A DNA stretch of 64,000 bases from Arthrobacter cryoconiti (GCF_020905375.1 NZ_JAJJBU010000024.1:47489-111488); one strand, 5' to 3'; positions 1-9,315 are shown, counted from the stretch's first letter. Notes: a model not told the origin generated them from the sequence alone. Numbers and translations: made by a program.

Positions 1-801
1 AACGTGCCGCTCTTGCACCAGGTCGTCGTTGCACAGCTCGCTGCTGCACGCCAGGGTACGCACAAGACAAAGACCCGCGCTGAAGTATCTGGTGCAGGCC
101 GCAAGCCGTTCGCTCAGAAGGGTACCGGCCGTGCCCGTCAGGGTTCCATCCGTGCTCCCCACATGACCGGCGGTGGCGTTGTCCACGGTCCGACTCCTCG
201 TGACTACAGCCAGCGCACCCCCAAGAAGATGAAGGCTGCTGCACTGCGCGGCGCTCTCTCCGACCGGGCACGCAACGGACGTATCCATGTTGTTGCGCAG
301 CTGGTGAATGGCACTAAGCCGTCCACCAAGGCTGCCAAGGAACTTCTCGCCGGCGTGTCCGAGCGCAAGAACCTGCTGGTCGTCATCGAGCGCGCCAACG
401 ACGTAGCCGCCTTGAGCGTTCGCAACATCCCCAACATCCACGTTCTGTACGTTGACCAGCTCAACACCTACGACGTGCTTGTTAGCGATGACATTGTGTT
501 CACGCAGGCGTCTTACGAAATCTTCGTTTCCGGGCGCGCAAGTGCAGAAGCATTTGCTTCTAGCTTGCTGCTGGTCGAAGACGTTGTAGGCGTTGAAGCC
601 GCTGAAGGCGCCGAAGGCACCATCAAGGGCAACAAGGACTCCATGAAGTACCACGTGCCTGGTTCACGCTGGTACGACGCCACTGTGGCCGAGGTTTGGT
701 TCGCAACTGTTGAGGACGCCAAAGCCGCTGGCTTCGTTCCCGCCGGTGGCGAGTCGGCGCAAGCCATCTCAAACACCACGAATGAGGAGGACGCCAAGTG
801 A
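1..801 (+). CDS. rplD: 50S ribosomal protein L4, 5' end cut by window edge
   Basis: L4 binds 23S rRNA early in 50S assembly and lines the exit tunnel. The visible 266 residues start inside the protein: the loop rich in Gly/Arg ([17 protein letters not shown], near residues 33-49) and the block [20 protein letters not shown] are diagnostic. About 25-30 N-terminal residues lie upstream of the window. The GTG at position 4 is an internal Val codon, not a start. The usual L4 ends soon after the VFTQ segment (near residue 166); here about 95 further residues follow, including a compact module ([14 protein letters not shown], then [15 protein letters not shown]) that resembles the small actinobacterial sunset-type domain. 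The stop overlaps the rplW start by four bases (GTGA), as expected within the S10 operon. Confidence 0.96.
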   Translation, partial: NVPLLHQVVVAQLAAARQGTHKTKTRAEVSGAGRKPFAQKGTGRARQGSIRAPHMTGGGVVHGPTPRDYSQRTPKKMKAAALRGALSDRARNGRIHVVAQLVNGTKPSTKAAKELLAGVSERKNLLVVIERANDVAALSVRNIPNIHVLYVDQLNTYDVLVSDDIVFTQASYEIFVSGRASAEAFASSLLLVEDVVGVEAAEGAEGTIKGNKDSMKYHVPGSRWYDATVAEVWFATVEDAKAAGFVPAGGESAQAISNTTNEEDAK

Positions 802-1103
802 GCGCCGTCACCATCAAGGATCCGCGCGACGTAGTACTTGCACCCGTCGTCTCGGAAAAGAGCTATGGCTTGATCGATGAAGGTAAATACACCTTCCTGG
901 TCGACCCTCGCTCGAATAAGACCGAGATCAAGTTGGCTGTGGAGAAAATCTTCTCCGTCAAGGTTGACTCGATCAATACCATCAACCGTGTCGGTAAGCG
1001 CAAGCGCACCAAATTCGGATGGGGACAGCGCAAGAGCACCAAGCGTGCAATTGTCTCCCTCAAAGAAGGCACAATCGACATCTTCGGCGGTCCGCTTTCT
1101 TAA
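798..1103 (+). CDS. rplW: 50S ribosomal protein L23
   Basis: L23 sits at the polypeptide exit and is the docking site for trigger factor and SRP. The 101-residue protein has the family opening [18 protein letters not shown] and the basic extended loop [22 protein letters not shown]. The start is GTG, overlapping the rplD stop, with a strong AGGAGG at 785-790. Length and order (L4-L23-L2) are typical of the S10 operon. Confidence 0.97.
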   Translation: MSAVTIKDPRDVVLAPVVSEKSYGLIDEGKYTFLVDPRSNKTEIKLAVEKIFSVKVDSINTINRVGKRKRTKFGWGQRKSTKRAIVSLKEGTIDIFGGPLS

Positions 1104-1133
1104 GCGGAGACCACTTTAACGAGGAAATAAACT

Positions 1134-1973
1134 ATGGGAATCCGTAAATACAAGCCGACAACCCCGGGCCGTCGTGGCTCGAGCGTTGCCGACTTCAGTG
1201 AAATCACGCGGTCGACGCCGGAGAAGTCTCTGGTCCGTCCTCTGCCCAAAAAGGGTGGCCGTAACAACACCGGTCGTATCACGACTCGTCATAAGGGTGG
1301 TGGCCACAAGCGGGCCTACCGTCTGATTGACTTCCGTCGTCACGATAAGGACGGCGTCAATGCACGCGTAGCTGAGATCGAATACGATCCCAACCGCACA
1401 GCGCGCATTGCCCTCCTGCACTATGTTGATGGCACCAAGCGTTACATCATCGCTCCAAACAAGCTCAAGCAGGGTGACTTTGTTGAAGCCGGTTCTTCGG
1501 CCGATATCAAGCCCGGCAACAACTTGCCGTTGCGCAACATCCCCGTGGGTACAGTTATCCACGCTGTGGAGTTGCGTCCCGGGGGAGGGGCCAAGATGGC
1601 CCGTTCCGCTGGAGCTTCTGTTCAGCTAGTCGCCAAGGAAGGCCGATTCGCTCAGTTGCGTCTGCCTTCAGGTGAAATCCGCAACGTTGACGTCCGCTGC
1701 CGCGCGACGATCGGCGAAGTTGGCAACGCTGAGCAGTCCAACATCAACTGGGGTAAGGCTGGCCGCATGCGCTGGAAGGGCGTTCGCCCGACAGTGCGTG
1801 GTGTCGTCATGAACCCGGTTGACCACCCGCATGGTGGTGGTGAAGGTAAGACCTCCGGTGGACGTCACCCGGTCAACCCGAACGGTAAGCCTGAAGGCCG
1901 TACCCGCCGTCCCAACAAAGAGAGCGACAAACTTATTGTTCGTCGCCGTCGTACTGGCAAGAACAAGCGATAG
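1134..1973 (+). CDS. rplB: 50S ribosomal protein L2
   Basis: L2 is a primary 23S-binding protein near the peptidyl-transferase centre and the inter-subunit bridge. The 279 residues show the N-terminal [14 protein letters not shown], the central RNA-binding [20 protein letters not shown] (near residues 41-60) and the highly conserved C-terminal [19 protein letters not shown] containing the His needed for peptidyl transfer. The ATG is preceded by GAGG at 1121-1124. It is 30 bases after rplW and 12 bases before rpsS, in one transcription unit. Length is normal and there are no disruptions. Confidence 0.98.
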   Translation: MGIRKYKPTTPGRRGSSVADFSEITRSTPEKSLVRPLPKKGGRNNTGRITTRHKGGGHKRAYRLIDFRRHDKDGVNARVAEIEYDPNRTARIALLHYVDGTKRYIIAPNKLKQGDFVEAGSSADIKPGNNLPLRNIPVGTVIHAVELRPGGGAKMARSAGASVQLVAKEGRFAQLRLPSGEIRNVDVRCRATIGEVGNAEQSNINWGKAGRMRWKGVRPTVRGVVMNPVDHPHGGGEGKTSGGRHPVNPNGKPEGRTRRPNKESDKLIVRRRRTGKNKR

Positions 1974-1985
1974 GAGCCTCGAGAC

Positions 1986-2267
1986 ATGCCACGTAGCCTG
2001 AAAAAGGGTCCTTTCGTTGACCAGCACCTCTTTGTAAAGGTAGCTAGGGAAAACGAAAAGGGCACCAAGAACGTCATCAAGACCTGGTCCCGCCGTTCGA
2101 TGATCATCCCGGACATGCTGGGTCACACGATCGCCGTACACGATGGTCGCAAGCACATTCCCGTGTTTGTTACTGAGTCGATGGTCGGGCACAAGCTCGG
2201 CGAATTCGCCCCCACGCGGACTTTCCGCGGCCATGTCAAGGACGACCGCAAGGGCAAGCGCCGCTAG
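1986..2267 (+). CDS. rpsS: 30S ribosomal protein S19
   Basis: S19 lies in the 30S head and contacts S13 and the A-site finger. The 93-residue protein begins [15 protein letters not shown] and carries the conserved [20 protein letters not shown] and [10 protein letters not shown] blocks near its end. Start ATG lies 12 bases after rplB; the purine-rich GGAGCCTCGAG region just before it serves as the ribosome site. Normal actinobacterial length. Confidence 0.97.
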   Translation: MPRSLKKGPFVDQHLFVKVARENEKGTKNVIKTWSRRSMIIPDMLGHTIAVHDGRKHIPVFVTESMVGHKLGEFAPTRTFRGHVKDDRKGKRR

Positions 2268-2306
2268 GCGCTTGGCACTTACGGCTAAGACGAGAGAAGG
2301 ATAGCA

Positions 2307-2672
2307 ATGGAAGCCAAGGCAAGTGCGCGTCATCTGCGCGTAACGCCTATGAAGGCCCGGCGCGTCGTCAACCTGATTCGTGGCAAGCAGGCGAATGAGG
2401 CATTGGCGATTTTGAAGTTTGCCCCCCAGGCAGCTTCGGAGCCGGTATTCAAGGTAGTCCAGTCCGCAGTGGCTAACGCCCGCGTTCTGGCGGATCGCGA
2501 CAGCGTCGCGTTCAACGAAAATGATCTGTACATTAGCGAAATCTTCGTTGATGACGGCCCCACCATGAAGCGGTTCCAACCGCGAGCACAGGGCCGTGCG
2601 TTCCAGATCAAGAAGCGCACCAGCCACGTCACAGTGGTTGTCGCTACCCCCGAGAAAGAGGAGGCTCGCTAA
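2307..2672 (+). CDS. rplV: 50S ribosomal protein L22
   Basis: L22 spans the large subunit and its beta-hairpin loop lines the exit tunnel, where macrolide-resistance mutations map in other bacteria. The 121 residues begin with [20 protein letters not shown] and contain the tunnel hairpin [24 protein letters not shown] near residues 88-111 (split here into [12 protein letters not shown] and [12 protein letters not shown]). GAGAAGGA precedes the ATG. The gene ends directly at the rpsC start. Confidence 0.97.
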   Translation: MEAKASARHLRVTPMKARRVVNLIRGKQANEALAILKFAPQAASEPVFKVVQSAVANARVLADRDSVAFNENDLYISEIFVDDGPTMKRFQPRAQGRAFQIKKRTSHVTVVVATPEKEEAR

Positions 2673-3506
2673 GTGGGACAGAAAGTAAACCCGCACGGGT
2701 TCCGTCTCGGGATCACTACGGACCACCGTTCACATTGGTTCGCGGACAGCAATAAGCCCGGCCAGCGGTACAAGGACTTCGTAAAAGAAGACATCCAGAT
2801 CCGCGCACTCATGTCTACGGGCATGGACCGCGCCGGCATTTCCAAGGTTGAAATTGAGCGCACACGTGACCGTGTTCGTGTGGATATCCACACAGCACGT
2901 CCGGGTATCGTGATCGGCCGTCGTGGAGCAGAAGCAGACCGCATCCGCGGCGAGCTTGAAAAGCTCACCGGTAAGCAGGTCCAGCTGAACATCTTGGAAG
3001 TCAAGAACCCGGAAGCTGATGCTCAGCTTGTTGCCCAGGGCATCGCCGAGCAGCTGACTTCACGTGTGGCTTTCCGCCGCGCAATGAAGAAGGCCATGCA
3101 GTCCGCACAGCGCACCGGCAGTGTCAAGGGCATCCGTGTCGCTTGTGCCGGTCGTTTGGGTGGCGCTGAAATGTCACGCACCGAGTTCTACCGCGAAGGT
3201 CGTGTGCCTCTGCACACCCTGCGTGCCAACATCGATTACGGCTTCTTCGAAGCTAAGACTGTGTTCGGCCGCATCGGTGTCAAGGTCTGGATCTACAAGG
3301 GTGACGTCACGAGCAAGGAATTGGCTGCTCAGGCAGCTGCTGCACCTGCTCGAGGCCGTGGCCCCCGTCGTGACGGCGATGACCGCGGATCCCGCGGCCC
3401 CCGCGCCGGTGGCGACCGTCGTCGTAACGAGCGCACCGAGGCTCCGGCCGCGGCTGCGCCAGCTGCAGAGACTGTAGCTGTGGCAGTAGAAGGAGGGCAG
3501 GCTTAA
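2673..3506 (+). CDS. rpsC: 30S ribosomal protein S3 with Arg/Gly/Ala-rich tail
   Basis: S3 forms part of the mRNA entry channel and its helicase activity. The 277 residues begin [14 protein letters not shown] and contain the type II KH motif ([20 protein letters not shown] near residues 68-87) and the C-terminal core [20 protein letters not shown]. The last roughly 60 residues are a low-complexity tail of Arg, Gly, Pro and Ala ([18 protein letters not shown] and following), common in Micrococcales and presumably disordered. The start is GTG two bases after the rplV stop, with GAGGAG at 2659-2664. The stop abuts the rplP ATG. Confidence 0.97.
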   Translation: MGQKVNPHGFRLGITTDHRSHWFADSNKPGQRYKDFVKEDIQIRALMSTGMDRAGISKVEIERTRDRVRVDIHTARPGIVIGRRGAEADRIRGELEKLTGKQVQLNILEVKNPEADAQLVAQGIAEQLTSRVAFRRAMKKAMQSAQRTGSVKGIRVACAGRLGGAEMSRTEFYREGRVPLHTLRANIDYGFFEAKTVFGRIGVKVWIYKGDVTSKELAAQAAAAPARGRGPRRDGDDRGSRGPRAGGDRRRNERTEAPAAAAPAAETVAVAVEGGQA

Positions 3507-3923
3507 ATGCTTATCCCACGTCGAGTAAAGTTCCGCAAGCAGCACCACCCGGGTCGCTCCGGGCAGGCTACTGGCGGTACCACAGTGTCGTTTGGCGAAT
3601 GGGGTGTACAGGCTTTGACGCCTGCCTACGTCACCAACCGTCAGATTGAGTCCGCTCGTATCGCAATGACTCGTCACATCAAGCGTGGCGGAAAGGTGTG
3701 GATCAACATCTACCCTGACCGTCCGTTGACGAAGAAGCCTGCCGAAACCCGTATGGGTTCCGGTAAGGGATCCCCCGAGTGGTGGATTGCGAATGTCAAG
3801 CCCGGTCGTGTTCTCTTCGAACTCTCCGGTGTATCAGAAGAGGTAGCTCGCGAGGCACTGCGCCTGGCAATCCACAAGCTGCCGTTGAAAGCACGCATCG
3901 TGCGTCGCGAAGGTGGTGAGTAG
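3507..3923 (+). CDS. rplP: 50S ribosomal protein L16
   Basis: L16 helps to form the A site of the 50S subunit. The 138 residues start [17 protein letters not shown] and contain [31 protein letters not shown] and the [18 protein letters not shown] loop. GGAGGG lies eight bases before the ATG, inside the last codons of rpsC. Length is standard. Confidence 0.97.
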   Translation: MLIPRRVKFRKQHHPGRSGQATGGTTVSFGEWGVQALTPAYVTNRQIESARIAMTRHIKRGGKVWINIYPDRPLTKKPAETRMGSGKGSPEWWIANVKPGRVLFELSGVSEEVAREALRLAIHKLPLKARIVRREGGE

Positions 3924-3925
3924 AG

Positions 3926-4249
3926 ATGTCAGTTGGATCTAAGGATCTGGCCCCCGCACAGCTTGACGGGTTCGACAACGAGCGTCTTGTTGAAGAACTC
4001 CGGAAGGCCAAGGAGGAGCTGTTCAACCTGCGTTTCCAGTCCGCCACCGGTCAGCTGGAAAGCCACGGCCGTCTGCGCGTTGTTAAACGCGACATCGCCC
4101 GAATCTACACAGTGATGCGTGAGCGCGAGCTGGGCATTCGTCCAGACGTCGTTGCGCCCGCACCGGTGGAGAAGGCCTCCAAGAAGGCTGACAAGGAAGC
4201 CAAAAAGGCCTCCAAGAAGGCTGACGAAACAAAGGAGGACGCCAAGTGA
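3926..4249 (+). CDS. rpmC: 50S ribosomal protein L29 with Lys/Ala-rich extension
   Basis: L29 packs beside L23 near the tunnel exit. The core (residues 1-75) has the coiled helix pair [20 protein letters not shown] and [20 protein letters not shown]. The protein is 107 residues, against about 65-75 in most bacteria. The extra C-terminal part is a charged helix of repeated [12 protein letters not shown] units. Start ATG at 3926 follows rplP by two bases, with GGTGGTGAG just upstream. The stop overlaps the rpsQ start. Confidence 0.95.
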   Translation: MSVGSKDLAPAQLDGFDNERLVEELRKAKEELFNLRFQSATGQLESHGRLRVVKRDIARIYTVMRERELGIRPDVVAPAPVEKASKKADKEAKKASKKADETKEDAK

Positions 4250-4542
4250 GCGATTCTGTAAGCAACATTGAAGAAGGCGCCGGCACCGTGGTTCGCCACG
4301 AACGCAAGAAATTGCGTGGCTATGTCGTCTCCGACAAGATGGAAAAAACCATCGTCGTCGAGGTTGAGGACCGCGTAAAGCACGCCCTCTACGGCAAGGT
4401 TCTTCGCCGTACCTCGAAGGTCAAGGCTCATGATGAAGAGAACAGCGCCGGCATCGGCGACCTGGTCCTCATCAGCGAGACTCGTCCGCTCTCCGCCACC
4501 AAGCGGTGGCGCCTAGTCGAGGTAATCGAAAAGGCTAAGTAA
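4246..4542 (+). CDS. rpsQ: 30S ribosomal protein S17
   Basis: S17 is a primary binder of the 16S 5' domain. The 98-residue protein holds [20 protein letters not shown] and [17 protein letters not shown], and ends [21 protein letters not shown]. The start is GTG overlapping the rpmC stop, with AAAGGAGGAC just before. It is the last gene before a strong hairpin at 4581, so it probably closes the S10 transcription unit. Confidence 0.97.
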   Translation: MSDSVSNIEEGAGTVVRHERKKLRGYVVSDKMEKTIVVEVEDRVKHALYGKVLRRTSKVKAHDEENSAGIGDLVLISETRPLSATKRWRLVEVIEKAK

Positions 4543-4580
4543 GCTTCTTCAACGTCCGCGTTGAGATTGTGAACTAAATT

Positions 4581-4624
4581 GCTGGGCCCGGCACCGTTTA
4601 CGGTGGCGGGCCCAGCGTCGTTTA
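4581..4624 (+). terminator. Terminator after rpsQ
   Basis: A 16-bp stem with one mismatch: the left arm 4581-4596 (GCTGGGCCCGGCACCG) pairs with 4601-4616 around a TTTA loop. It is followed by GTCGTTT, so the T-tract is weak. It lies 38 bases after the rpsQ stop and directly before the tandem repeats. Confidence 0.7.
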
Positions 4625-4630
4625 ATACCC

Positions 4631-5296
4631 GGAACTGGCGCGAGGACTCTGGCATTCCCTCGGCGACTATCCGACACACGGCCGCGGGCGGCCTTTGTGT
4701 CTCCTTTACGTCGCCTACGTGAACACCAGAGTTTTACCCCCGGAACTGGCGCGTAGACTCTGGCATTCCCTCGGCGACTATCCGACACACGGCCGCGGGC
4801 GGCCTTTGTGTCCCCTTTACGTCGCCTACGTGAACACCAGAGTTTTACCCCCGGAACTGGCGCGTAGACTCTGGCATTCCCTCGGCGACTATCCGACACA
4901 CGGCCGCGGGCGGCCTTTGTGTCCCCTTTACGTCGCCTACGTGAACACCAGAGTCTTACCCCCGGAACTGGCGCGTAGACTCTGGCATTCCCTCGGCGAC
5001 TATCCGACACACGGCCGCGGGCGGCCTTTGTGTCTCCTTTACGTCGCCTACGTGAACACCAGAGTTTTACCCCCGGAACTGGCGCGTAGACTCTGGCATT
5101 CCCTCGGCGACTATCCGACACACGGCCGCGGGCGGCCTTTGTGTCTCCTTTACGTCGCCTACGTGAACACCAGAGTTTTACCCCCGGAACTGGCGCGTAG
5201 ACTCTGGCATTCCCTCGGCGACTATCCGACACACGGCCGCGGGCGGCCTTTGTGTCTCCTTTACGTCGCCTACGTGAACACCAGAGTTTTACCGTG
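4631..5296. repeat. Six tandem copies of a 111-bp self-complementary unit
   Basis: Units begin at 4631, 4742, 4853, 4964, 5075 and 5186, each exactly 111 bp and nearly identical. The visible changes are at unit positions 13-14 (first copy), position 72 (T or C) and one T-to-C near the end of the third copy. Each unit contains four nested inverted repeats: ACTCTGG/CCAGAGT (unit 16-22 with 96-102), GGCGAC/GTCGCC (32-37 with 80-85), GACACA/TGTGTC (43-48 with 66-71) and GGCCGC/GCGGCC (50-55 with 58-63). The whole unit can therefore fold into one rod-like hairpin as RNA or extruded DNA. Because 111 is 37 codons, both strands stay open for translation, but the predicted proteins resemble nothing I know. 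No unique spacers occur. Confidence 0.95.
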
Positions 5297-5383
5297 GTGG
5301 TATCGACAGTCTTGGTCTGTGCTCGGTGTGGGGTAGGCAACGCTTTTGGTGAGACCACGACGTCAGGTGTGGTAGCGCCGCCG

Positions 5384-5392
5384 TGCTAGGAT
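5384..5392 (+). promoter_or_regulatory. Candidate extended -10 promoter for the spc operon
   Basis: TGCTAGGAT forms an extended -10 (TG, one base, TAGGAT). No good -35 is visible 17 bases upstream. Transcription from about 5399 would give a leader of about 260 bases before rplN. The preceding terminator and repeats make a separate promoter necessary. Confidence 0.5.
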
Positions 5393-5398
5393 AGTCTA

Positions 5399-5448
5399 TT
5401 GCTGCGCCTTTTCTGTGCCGCCATTTTGGTGGAGGCAGTGGTGCGCAA
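5399..5448 (+). promoter_or_regulatory. Stem-loop at the start of the rplN leader
   Basis: An inner stem 5416-5423 with 5430-5437 (TGCCGCCA against TGGAGGCA, one mismatch) is enclosed by a looser outer pairing of 5399-5408 with 5440-5448. It begins where the proposed promoter would start transcription. Its function is unknown; it could be a ribosomal-protein operator. The rest of the leader, 5449-5650, shows no gene or clear repeat. Confidence 0.35.
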
Positions 5449-5660
5449 TTACCTCGTAAATGCTCGTGCCACTACAAACTGCCGTCCTCGTTCTGGAGAA
5501 ATTCAGTCACAGGTGCGGAAAGTGCAGTTGGCATGAGACATTTAGGCGCGTTCTGGCAAAATCCAGGCGCGTCAAGAGACATCCCGATCAATACGTTCCG
5601 CAAGGCTTATCCACAGCGGTTTTTGTGGCCAAGAACCGGCGCGACGAACAGGAGACACTA

Positions 5661-6029
5661 GTGATTCAGCAGGAGTCGCGGCTTAAGGTCGCCGACAACA
5701 CGGGTGCCAAGGAAATCTTGACCATTCGCGTTCTCGGTGGATCTGGGCGCCGCTACGCAGGCATTGGCGACACGATTGTCGCAACCGTCAAGGATGCAAT
5801 CCCTGGCGGCAACGTAAAGAAGGGTGACGTCGTTAAGGCTGTCATCGTTCGCACAAAGAAGGAACGCCGTCGCTCGGATGGTTCCTACATCAAGTTCGAT
5901 GAGAATGCCGCTGTGCTTCTCAAGACTGACGGGGACCCTCGTGGTACCCGTATCTTCGGCCCGGTCGGCCGTGAACTTCGTGAAAAGAAGTTCATGAAGA
6001 TCGTCTCGTTGGCTCCGGAGGTGCTCTAA
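5661..6029 (+). CDS. rplN: 50S ribosomal protein L14
   Basis: L14 contributes to inter-subunit bridges. The 122 residues start [18 protein letters not shown] and carry the signature [19 protein letters not shown] and the FDENAAVLL block. The start is GTG at 5661 with AGGAGA at 5650-5655; longer in-frame readings upstream lack family similarity. It opens the spc part of the cluster after more than 1.1 kb of non-coding DNA. Confidence 0.96.
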   Translation: MIQQESRLKVADNTGAKEILTIRVLGGSGRRYAGIGDTIVATVKDAIPGGNVKKGDVVKAVIVRTKKERRRSDGSYIKFDENAAVLLKTDGDPRGTRIFGPVGRELREKKFMKIVSLAPEVL

Positions 6030-6032
6030 CTT

Positions 6033-6395
6033 ATGGGAAAGATCAAGCAGGGTGACCTGGTTCAGGTCATCACAGGTGGCAAGCCTGAGCGTGGCGGAGA
6101 TCGTGGCAAGCAGGGCAAGGTCCTGAAGGTCTACACCGAAACCAACCGCGTGTTGGTTGAAGGCGTAAACCGTATCACGAAGCACACCAAGGCTGGCCAG
6201 ACGGAACGTGGCACCACTACTGGTGGTATCGAAATCGTCGAGGCACCCATTCACGTTTCCAACGTTGCTGTGGTGGACCCGTCCACCAAGAAGCCGACTC
6301 GCGTTGGCTACCGCATCGAAACCGTTGAGCGCGACGGCCGCGAGCGTCAAGTACGCGTCCGCGTTGCCAAAGCCTCGGGGAAGGATCTGGCATGA
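6033..6395 (+). CDS. rplX: 50S ribosomal protein L24
   Basis: L24 starts 50S assembly. The 120 residues begin [16 protein letters not shown] and contain the KOW motif ([20 protein letters not shown], about residues 24-43) and [10 protein letters not shown]. Actinobacterial L24 is slightly longer than in E. coli, as here. The ATG lies three bases after rplN, with GGAGGTG inside the rplN end. The stop overlaps the rplE start (ATGA). Confidence 0.96.
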   Translation: MGKIKQGDLVQVITGGKPERGGDRGKQGKVLKVYTETNRVLVEGVNRITKHTKAGQTERGTTTGGIEIVEAPIHVSNVAVVDPSTKKPTRVGYRIETVERDGRERQVRVRVAKASGKDLA

Positions 6396-6976
6396 GCGCC
6401 GAAGTTGCAGAGAGCACACCCAAGATCACGCCGCGCCTAAAGACCCGCTACGCAGCGGAAATCAAGGCGGCACTGGTTGAAGAATTCAAGTACGCGAACG
6501 TCAACCAGGTTCCGCGCCTGGTCAAGGTCGTTGTCAACATGGGTGTTGGAGATGCCGCTAAGGACTCCAAGATCATTGACGGCGCCGTCCGCGACATGAC
6601 AGCCATCACCGGCCAGAAGCCCCAGGTTTCCAAGGCCCGCAAGTCGATCGCCCAGTTCAAACTGCGCGAAGGCATGCCGATTGGTTGCCACACCACGTTG
6701 CGTGGAGATCGCATGTGGGAATTCTTGGACCGTTTGGTCACCCTCGCACTGCCCCGTATCCGCGACTTCCGCGGCCTAAGCGGCAAGCAGTTCGATGGCA
6801 ATGGTAACTACACCTTCGGTTTGACCGAGCAGGTTATGTTCCACGAGATCGATCAGGATTCCATTGACCGCGTTCGCGGTATGGATATCACGGTTGTGAC
6901 CACCGCTAAGACCGATGACGAAGGCCGTGCTTTCTTGAAGGCACTTGGTTTCCCGTTCAAATCCGAAGATAAATAA
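6392..6976 (+). CDS. rplE: 50S ribosomal protein L5
   Basis: L5 binds 5S rRNA in the central protuberance. The 194 residues have [43 protein letters not shown] and [20 protein letters not shown]. The first 16 or so residues are a loose extension typical of this phylum. The ATG overlaps the rplX stop. No rpsN follows; the next gene is rpsH, as in other Micrococcaceae. Confidence 0.97.
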   Translation: MSAEVAESTPKITPRLKTRYAAEIKAALVEEFKYANVNQVPRLVKVVVNMGVGDAAKDSKIIDGAVRDMTAITGQKPQVSKARKSIAQFKLREGMPIGCHTTLRGDRMWEFLDRLVTLALPRIRDFRGLSGKQFDGNGNYTFGLTEQVMFHEIDQDSIDRVRGMDITVVTTAKTDDEGRAFLKALGFPFKSEDK

Positions 6977-6997
6977 TCTACGTAAAAGGTCCCACAG

Positions 6998-7027
6998 CAC
7001 TCTCACCGGCATTAGCCAGTGTGAGTG
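6998..7027 (+). promoter_or_regulatory. Hairpin between rplE and rpsH
   Basis: Arms 6998-7010 and 7015-7027 pair as 13 bp with two internal mismatches around an ATTA loop. It has no T-tract. It sits in the rpsH leader, so S8 autoregulation or mRNA processing are possible; neither is shown by the sequence. Confidence 0.35.
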
Positions 7028-7061
7028 AAGGAAACCGTTACGAGGAAGGGCAAGCGCCCAA

Positions 7062-7460
7062 ATGACAATGACAGATCCTGTCGCAGACATGCTTACGCGT
7101 CTGCGCAACGCAAACTCGGCACACCACGACACCGTGTCCATGCCGTTTAGCAAGCTTAAAGGCCACATCGCCGACATCCTCAAGGCACAGGGCTACATTG
7201 CTGCCTGGAAGGTCGAAGACGCCGAAGTTGGCAAGAAGATGACCATCGACTTGAAGTACGGTCCCACACGCGAGCGTTCAATCGCTGGCTTGCGCCGCAT
7301 CTCCAAGCCGGGACTGCGCGTTTACGCAAAGTCCACAAACCTTCCCAACGTGTTGGGTGGTTTGGGTGTGGCTATCTTGTCGACGTCCTCCGGTCTGCTG
7401 ACCGATCGCCAGGCTGCCAAGAAGGGCGTGGGTGGGGAAGTCCTCGCCTACGTCTGGTAG
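7062..7460 (+). CDS. rpsH: 30S ribosomal protein S8
   Basis: S8 binds the central domain of 16S rRNA and, in other bacteria, also its own mRNA. The 132 residues start [20 protein letters not shown] and end with the conserved [26 protein letters not shown]. Two in-frame ATGs occur (7062 and 7068). The first is kept because GAGGAAGGG lies 12-20 bases before it and families start at MTMTDP. The 85-base gap from rplE is the largest in the spc part. Confidence 0.96.
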   Translation: MTMTDPVADMLTRLRNANSAHHDTVSMPFSKLKGHIADILKAQGYIAAWKVEDAEVGKKMTIDLKYGPTRERSIAGLRRISKPGLRVYAKSTNLPNVLGGLGVAILSTSSGLLTDRQAAKKGVGGEVLAYVW

Positions 7461-7480
7461 TAGAGAGAAGGGAAAGAATA

Positions 7481-8017
7481 ATGTCACGTATTGGACGTCT
7501 CCCCATCTCCGTGCCTGCCGGCGTCGAAGTTAAGGTTGAAGAGAACCTAGTTTCCGTCAAGGGCCCGAAGGGAACGCTGGCACTCACTGTCGCCAACCCC
7601 ATCACGGTAGCTCTCGAAGAGAACACCATCACGGTTAGCCGCCCCAACGATGAGCGCAACTCGCGTTCACTCCACGGCCTCACCCGTACCCTGATTGACA
7701 ACCTGATCGTCGGTGTCACAAAGGGCTACGAAAAGAAGCTGGAAATTGTTGGAACTGGTTACCGTGTACTCGCCAAGGGCAGCAACCTAGAGTTCGCTCT
7801 GGGCTTTAGCCACCCGGTTGTCGTTGAGGCACCCGAGGGCATCACACTGACGGTTGAGAGCCCCACCAAGCTCTCCGTTTCAGGTATTGACAAGCAGCAG
7901 GTGGGCGAAGTTGCTGCCAACATCCGCAAGCTGCGCAAGCCCGACCCCTATAAGGGCAAGGGCGTTCGTTACGCTGGCGAGATCATCCGCCGCAAGGTCG
8001 GAAAGGCTGGTAAGTAA
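7481..8017 (+). CDS. rplF: 50S ribosomal protein L6
   Basis: L6 lies near the GTPase-associated centre. The 178 residues hold the two L6 repeats, beginning [17 protein letters not shown] and ending [25 protein letters not shown], where the C-terminal PYKGKGVRY signature is complete. GAGAAGGGAAAG precedes the ATG. Length is normal. Confidence 0.97.
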   Translation: MSRIGRLPISVPAGVEVKVEENLVSVKGPKGTLALTVANPITVALEENTITVSRPNDERNSRSLHGLTRTLIDNLIVGVTKGYEKKLEIVGTGYRVLAKGSNLEFALGFSHPVVVEAPEGITLTVESPTKLSVSGIDKQQVGEVAANIRKLRKPDPYKGKGVRYAGEIIRRKVGKAGK

Positions 8018-8019
8018 CC

Positions 8020-8391
8020 ATGGCACTATCCGTACGAGGAAAGTCCAAGGCCGCAGCACGCGGCCGTCGTCACCTGCGAGTTCGCAAGCGCGTTAGCGGT
8101 ACAACCGTTCGCCCGCGTCTTGTGGTCAACCGTTCGGCCCGCCACGTATTCGTGCAGGTCATTGATGACACCAAGGGTCTGACCCTGGTGTCGGCATCGA
8201 CTTTGGAAGCCGACATGCGCTCCTTTGACGGTGACAAGACCGCTAAGGCCAAGCGTATTGGTGAGCTCGTTGCCGAGCGTGCCAAGGCTGCAGGTATTGA
8301 AGCTGTTGTCTTCGACCGTGGTGGTAACCGCTACCATGGCCGTGTCGCAGCCATTGCCGATGGCGCACGTGAAGGTGGTCTGGCACTGTGA
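8020..8391 (+). CDS. rplR: 50S ribosomal protein L18
   Basis: L18 carries 5S rRNA with L5. The 123 residues include [20 protein letters not shown], the VQVIDD segment, and the C-terminal [26 protein letters not shown]. The ATG is two bases after rplF. The stop overlaps a GTG that could also be read as the rpsE start. Confidence 0.96.
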   Translation: MALSVRGKSKAAARGRRHLRVRKRVSGTTVRPRLVVNRSARHVFVQVIDDTKGLTLVSASTLEADMRSFDGDKTAKAKRIGELVAERAKAAGIEAVVFDRGGNRYHGRVAAIADGAREGGLAL

Positions 8392-8417
8392 CCGAGAACA
8401 TTAACAAGGAGAACACT

Positions 8418-9101
8418 GTGTCAGAAGCAACTGCCGCTGACGGTGCCGCCGTAAAGACTGAGACTGCTGCTGCTGCAACCGATGGCGGCCGTGGCCGTGG
8501 CGGTCGCGATGGTGGCCGTGGAGGTCGCGAAGGCGGTCGTGACGGTGGCCGTGGCCGCGGTCGCGATGGTGGCCGCGAGGCCGAGAAGAACCAGTTCATC
8601 GAGCGTGTTGTCAACATCAACCGCGTTGCCAAGGTCGTTAAGGGTGGTCGTCGCTTCAGCTTCACCGCCCTCGTGATCGTCGGTGACGGCAACGGAATGG
8701 TTGGCGTTGGCTACGGCAAGGCTAAAGAAGTACCTGCAGCCATTGCCAAGGGTGTGGAAGAGGCCAAAAAGTCCTTCTTCCGTGTTCCTTTGATTGGCAA
8801 GACCGTTCCGCACCGCGTTCAGGGTGAGGCCGCTGCTGGCGTCGTCATGCTGCGCCCGGCTGCTGCCGGTACCGGTGTTATTGCAGGTGGCCCTGTTCGT
8901 GCCATCTTGGAATGCGTCGGCATCCATGATGTCCTCTCGAAGTCACTGGGATCCTCCAACGCCATCAACATTGTTCACGCAACTGTTGACGCACTCAAGC
9001 GCTTGGAAGACCCCAAGGCTGTCGCGGCTCGCCGCGGTTTGCCGTTGGACGAGGTTGCCCCAGCCGTGCTGTTGCGCAATATGCAAAAGGCAGGTCTGTA
9101 A
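8418..9101 (+). CDS. rpsE: 30S ribosomal protein S5 with Gly/Arg-rich N-terminus
   Basis: S5 guards decoding fidelity and the mRNA entry. Its core shows [20 protein letters not shown], the fidelity region and NMQKAGL end. The N-terminus (about 50 residues) is a run of Gly, Arg and Asp repeats ([14 protein letters not shown]) that is longer than in E. coli and likely disordered. I prefer GTG 8418 because AAGGAG at 8406-8411 is well spaced. A second in-frame GTG at 8388, overlapping the rplR stop, would add ten residues. The stop shares one base with the rpmD ATG. Confidence 0.93.
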   Translation: MSEATAADGAAVKTETAAAATDGGRGRGGRDGGRGGREGGRDGGRGRGRDGGREAEKNQFIERVVNINRVAKVVKGGRRFSFTALVIVGDGNGMVGVGYGKAKEVPAAIAKGVEEAKKSFFRVPLIGKTVPHRVQGEAAAGVVMLRPAAAGTGVIAGGPVRAILECVGIHDVLSKSLGSSNAINIVHATVDALKRLEDPKAVAARRGLPLDEVAPAVLLRNMQKAGL

Positions 9102-9313
9102 TGACGACACCGAAGAACATCCAGGTTTCTGAAAAGAAGCTGGAAATCACTCAGATCAGGGGCGTCGTTGGCGTCAAGCAGAACCAGAAGGATTGCCTTC
9201 GTTCACTGGGCCTCAAGCGCATCGGTCATACCGTTGTCCGCACGGCTGACTCAGTGACCACAGGGATGATCAACACGGTTCCGCACCTAGTCAAGGTTGA
9301 GGAGGCTAAGTAA
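9101..9313 (+). CDS. rpmD: 50S ribosomal protein L30
   Basis: A small 70-residue 50S protein. It has the family pattern [20 protein letters not shown], followed by [15 protein letters not shown]. The ATG overlaps the rpsE stop (TAATG arrangement), which implies translational coupling. It is placed between S5 and L15 as usual. Confidence 0.95.
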   Translation: MTTPKNIQVSEKKLEITQIRGVVGVKQNQKDCLRSLGLKRIGHTVVRTADSVTTGMINTVPHLVKVEEAK

Positions 9314-9315
9314 AA

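Noticed and set aside
1668..2726. 352-residue frame opposite rplB, rpsS and rplV
   Set aside because: It covers three essential genes antisense and has no family features.
4631..5296. CRISPR array
   Set aside because: The repeats are 111 bp and contiguous, without unique spacers or cas genes.
4549..5358. Long open frames on both strands across the 111-bp repeats, including a 269-residue Arg-rich one
   Set aside because: The unit is exactly 37 codons long and has no stop in these frames, so openness is automatic. The translations are pure repeats, resemble no family I know, and lack ribosome sites.
5460..5660. Upstream extension of rplN by 67 codons
   Set aside because: L14 similarity begins exactly at GTG 5661, which has a ribosome site; the extension is unlike any L14.
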